Assembly: GCA_900316245.1 (NCBI GenBank)
Contig: ONCE01000007.1
Coordinates: 1-64,000 of the forward strand
Direction of reading: 5' to 3'
Source of the DNA: an uncultured Bacteroidales bacterium
GTDB taxonomy: Bacteria > Bacteroidota > Bacteroidia > Bacteroidales > UBA932
Length of the DNA stretch: 64,000 nt
Shown one piece after another: positions 62,125 to 64,000 of this stretch. Below the pieces are notes generated by a model. It was not told the DNA's origin and searched no databases. It saw only the letters and a list, made by a program, of their open reading frames with translations. Position 1 is the stretch's first letter. Every line of letters begins with the position of its first letter. Both the position numbers and the translations under genes were made by a program.

Positions 62125-63221
62125 TATGCTTCCTCCCCTGCTTCTTTGAGACGTTCTGCGTTTTCTGCAATCTGCAGCTGGTCAATGCACTCCTGGATGT
62201 CTCCGTCCATAAACACGGGCAGGTTGTACATACTCCAGCCAATGCGGTGGTCCGTCACGCGGCCCTGCGGGTAGTTGTAGGTACGGATCTTGGCGCTGCG
62301 GTCACCGGTGCTCACCATGGTCTTGCGCTTGGCGGCAATGCCGTCCAGGTATTTCTGGTGCTCCATATTGTACAGACGGGTACGGAGTTCTTCCATAGCA
62401 CGGTCCAGGTTCTTGAGCTGGGAGCGCTCTTCCTGGCACTGGACCACGATACCGGAAGGGATGTGGGTGAGGCGGACGGCGCTGTAGGTAGTGTTAACAC
62501 CCTGACCGCCGGGGCCGGAGGCGCAGAAGAGGTCTTTGCGGATATCGGCCGGATTGAGCTCGATATCGAATTCTCCGGCTTCCGGGAACACGGCCACGGA
62601 AGCGGCCGAAGTCTGGATGCGGCCCTGGGTTTCCGTCTGGGGCACACGCTGCACGCGGTGCACGCCGGACTCGTATTTCATCACGCCGTATACGCCGTCG
62701 GTGGAGGAGGAAAGCTTGAATACAATCTGCTTGTAACCACCGGAGGTGCCGGGAGCCTGGTCTGTGATTTCCAGTTTCCAGCCGCGGCGCTCGGCAAAGT
62801 GCTGATACATGCGGAAAAGGTCACCGGCAAAGATGGCGGCCTCGTCACCGCCGGTACCGCCGCGGATTTCCACCATGGCGTTCTTGCTGTCGTCCGGATC
62901 GGCCGGGATGAGGAGAAGCTTGATGTTCTGCTCCATCTCGGGCAGCTTGGGCTCAATCTGGGCAATCTCGTCCTTGGCCATCTCCTTGAGGTCCTCGTCC
63001 TTCTCGTTCATCAGGATGTCCTTGGCCTGCGCCAGTTCGTTCACCAGACGCTCGTACTCGAGGCCGGCGGCGATGATGGGCTGCAGCTCCTTGTAGTCCT
63101 TGTTGAGCTGGACGAACTTCTTCATATCGCCAATCACTTCCGGATCGGCCAGCTGCTCTTCCAGCTTCTTGTATTTATCCTGAAGGCTCAACACCTTCTC
63201 CAACAGCGTATTCTCTGCCAT
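62124..63221 (-). CDS. prfA: Peptide chain release factor 1
   Basis: 365 residues. RF1 reads UAA and UAG. The GGQ loop [12 protein letters not shown] (near 241-252) triggers peptide release. The stop-codon-reading domain includes the [14 protein letters not shown] block (the tripeptide anticodon region lies here and should read PxT-like), which fits RF1 more than RF2, and no programmed frameshift is seen. It has its own -7 box upstream and overlaps queF. Confidence 0.95.
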   Translation of the reverse strand: MAENTLLEKVLSLQDKYKKLEEQLADPEVIGDMKKFVQLNKDYKELQPIIAAGLEYERLVNELAQAKDILMNEKDEDLKEMAKDEIAQIEPKLPEMEQNIKLLLIPADPDDSKNAMVEIRGGTGGDEAAIFAGDLFRMYQHFAERRGWKLEITDQAPGTSGGYKQIVFKLSSSTDGVYGVMKYESGVHRVQRVPQTETQGRIQTSAASVAVFPEAGEFDIELNPADIRKDLFCASGPGGQGVNTTYSAVRLTHIPSGIVVQCQEERSQLKNLDRAMEELRTRLYNMEHQKYLDGIAAKRKTMVSTGDRSAKIRTYNYPQGRVTDHRIGWSMYNLPVFMDGDIQECIDQLQIAENAERLKEAGEEA

Positions 63222-63241
63222 AGCAATTGTATTTTAGCCTG

Positions 63242-63249
63242 CAAAGATA
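63242..63249 (-). promoter_or_regulatory. -7 box TATCTTTG for prfA
   Basis: Exact minus-strand match, 20 bases before the prfA ATG. Confidence 0.65.
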
Positions 63250-63275
63250 CTAAAAAAATATGAATGTTGGGGAGG

Positions 63276-64000
63276 CTACCGGCCGAAGCGTTCAAACGCG
63301 GCACGGGAGAGGGCCTCTCGGTCCTCGGGATGGGCGATGGAGATGAGGAGTCGGGCGCGTTCCTGCAAGGATTTGCCATAAAGGTTGACGGCACCGAATT
63401 CCGTGACGACCCATTGGATATCGGCCCTGGGGGTTACTACACCGGCACCGGGCTTGAGGGTGGGCACAATCTTGGGAAGGCCTTTGGCGGTACGGGAAGC
63501 CAGCGCTATGATGGCCTTGCCGCCTTTGGAAAGCTTGGCGCCGCGCACGAAATCCAGCTGGCCGCCGGTTCCGGAATAAATGCGCTCGCCTATGGAATCT
63601 GCACACACCTGGCCGGTGAGGTCAATTTCAATGGCCGAATTGATGGACACCATACCGGGGTTCTGCGCAATGACGCGAGGGTCGTTGGTGTAGGCGATGT
63701 CCAGCATAAGCACCTGCGGGTTGTGGTCGATGAAGGAATAGACCTCCTGGGAACCCAGCAGGAAAGAGGCCACCACCTTGCCTTTGTCAATGGCTTTGTT
63801 TTCTCCGTCAATGACCCCGCTCTTGATGAGGGCCAGGGCCCCGTCCGAGAACATTTCCGTATGGAGGCCCAGGTGTTTATGGTCCTTGAGGGCTGCGCAG
63901 ATGGCGTTGGGCATGGCGCCGATTCCCATTTGCAGGCAGGCTCCGTCCGGAACCAGTTCCGAGCAGATGCGGCCAATCTGAAGGTCCGTCTCGGAAGGAG
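63276..64000 (-). CDS. Acetyl-CoA hydrolase/transferase family protein (3' part, runs off the window)
   Basis: About 241 C-terminal residues are visible, reading PSETDLQIGRICSELVPDG onward to AAFERFGR. Blocks GIGAMPNAICAAL, LGLHTEMFSDG, YTNDPRVIAQNPGMVSINSAIEIDLTGQV and GTGGQLDFVRGA are typical of the ACH1/AbfT group (acetate, succinate or 4-hydroxybutyrate CoA-transferases). The Glu of HTEM is the likely CoA-accepting residue by family analogy. Substrate cannot be told. The start lies beyond base 64000. Confidence 0.9.
   Translation of the reverse strand, partial: PSETDLQIGRICSELVPDGACLQMGIGAMPNAICAALKDHKHLGLHTEMFSDGALALIKSGVIDGENKAIDKGKVVASFLLGSQEVYSFIDHNPQVLMLDIAYTNDPRVIAQNPGMVSINSAIEIDLTGQVCADSIGERIYSGTGGQLDFVRGAKLSKGGKAIIALASRTAKGLPKIVPTLKPGAGVVTPRADIQWVVTEFGAVNLYGKSLQERARLLISIAHPEDREALSRAAFERFGR

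Overview
The window is a gene-dense piece of a Bacteroidota (most likely Bacteroidales) chromosome with fairly high GC. The evidence is: a short primary sigma factor of 286 residues, many matches to the Bacteroidota -7 box TAnnTTTG just upstream of genes, a near absence of Shine-Dalgarno sequences, a SusC/BtuB-type TonB receptor, and lineage-typical families (DUF3078, DUF4293, WbqC, archaeal-type ProS). There are no rRNA or tRNA genes, transposases, phage genes or CRISPR arrays. No gap between genes exceeds about 260 bases.

Layout. 1-4.8 kb: 5' part of recQ, ybaK, an MBL-fold hydrolase behind a TPR protein, and an M28-like protein with altered active-site positions. 4.9-10.7 kb: an overlapping cluster of ABC exporter, CBM9-like protein, VanZ-like protein and a large amidase-like secreted protein. 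10.7-14.8 kb: rpoD-argS and an HtrA protease. 14.9-21.9 kb: a complete histidine operon hisGDCBHAF(IE), preceded by a leader peptide with four His codons and a terminator/antiterminator pair. 22-28 kb: dnaN, a DnaQ-like exonuclease, a cobalamin-riboswitch-controlled btuB plus short BtuC-like permease, nadD and gmk. 28-41 kb: tricorn-like protease, class II aldolase, trpS, dnaK, an OmpP1-like porin, an odd aromatic/Ser-rich lipoprotein, proS and DUF3078. 41-47 kb: tilS, gpmI, lpxD-lpxC-lpxA and wbqC. 47-53.5 kb: rimP-nusA-infB with a leader terminator, and tmk plus a DoxX-like protein. 53.5-64 kb: an MsrA-fRMsr fusion, folP, FtsB/DivIC-like, CPBP protease, nucleotidyltransferase, DUF4293, murQ, fabK-fabF-fabZ, prfA-queF and the 3' part of a CoA-transferase.

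The genes are mostly housekeeping: histidine synthesis, lipid A first steps, fatty-acid elongation, translation and replication, cobalamin uptake and envelope maintenance. The accessory interest lies in regulation and in small inserted sequences. The best candidates are the his attenuator, a 192-base palindromic in-frame insertion inside folP, a second hairpin-rich in-frame segment inside tilS, a 5'-leader terminator before rimP-nusA-infB, and the MsrA-fRMsr fusion.

Motif, position and repeat statements were read from the sequence by eye. Family assignments rest on recalled family features. No database search or folding calculation was run.
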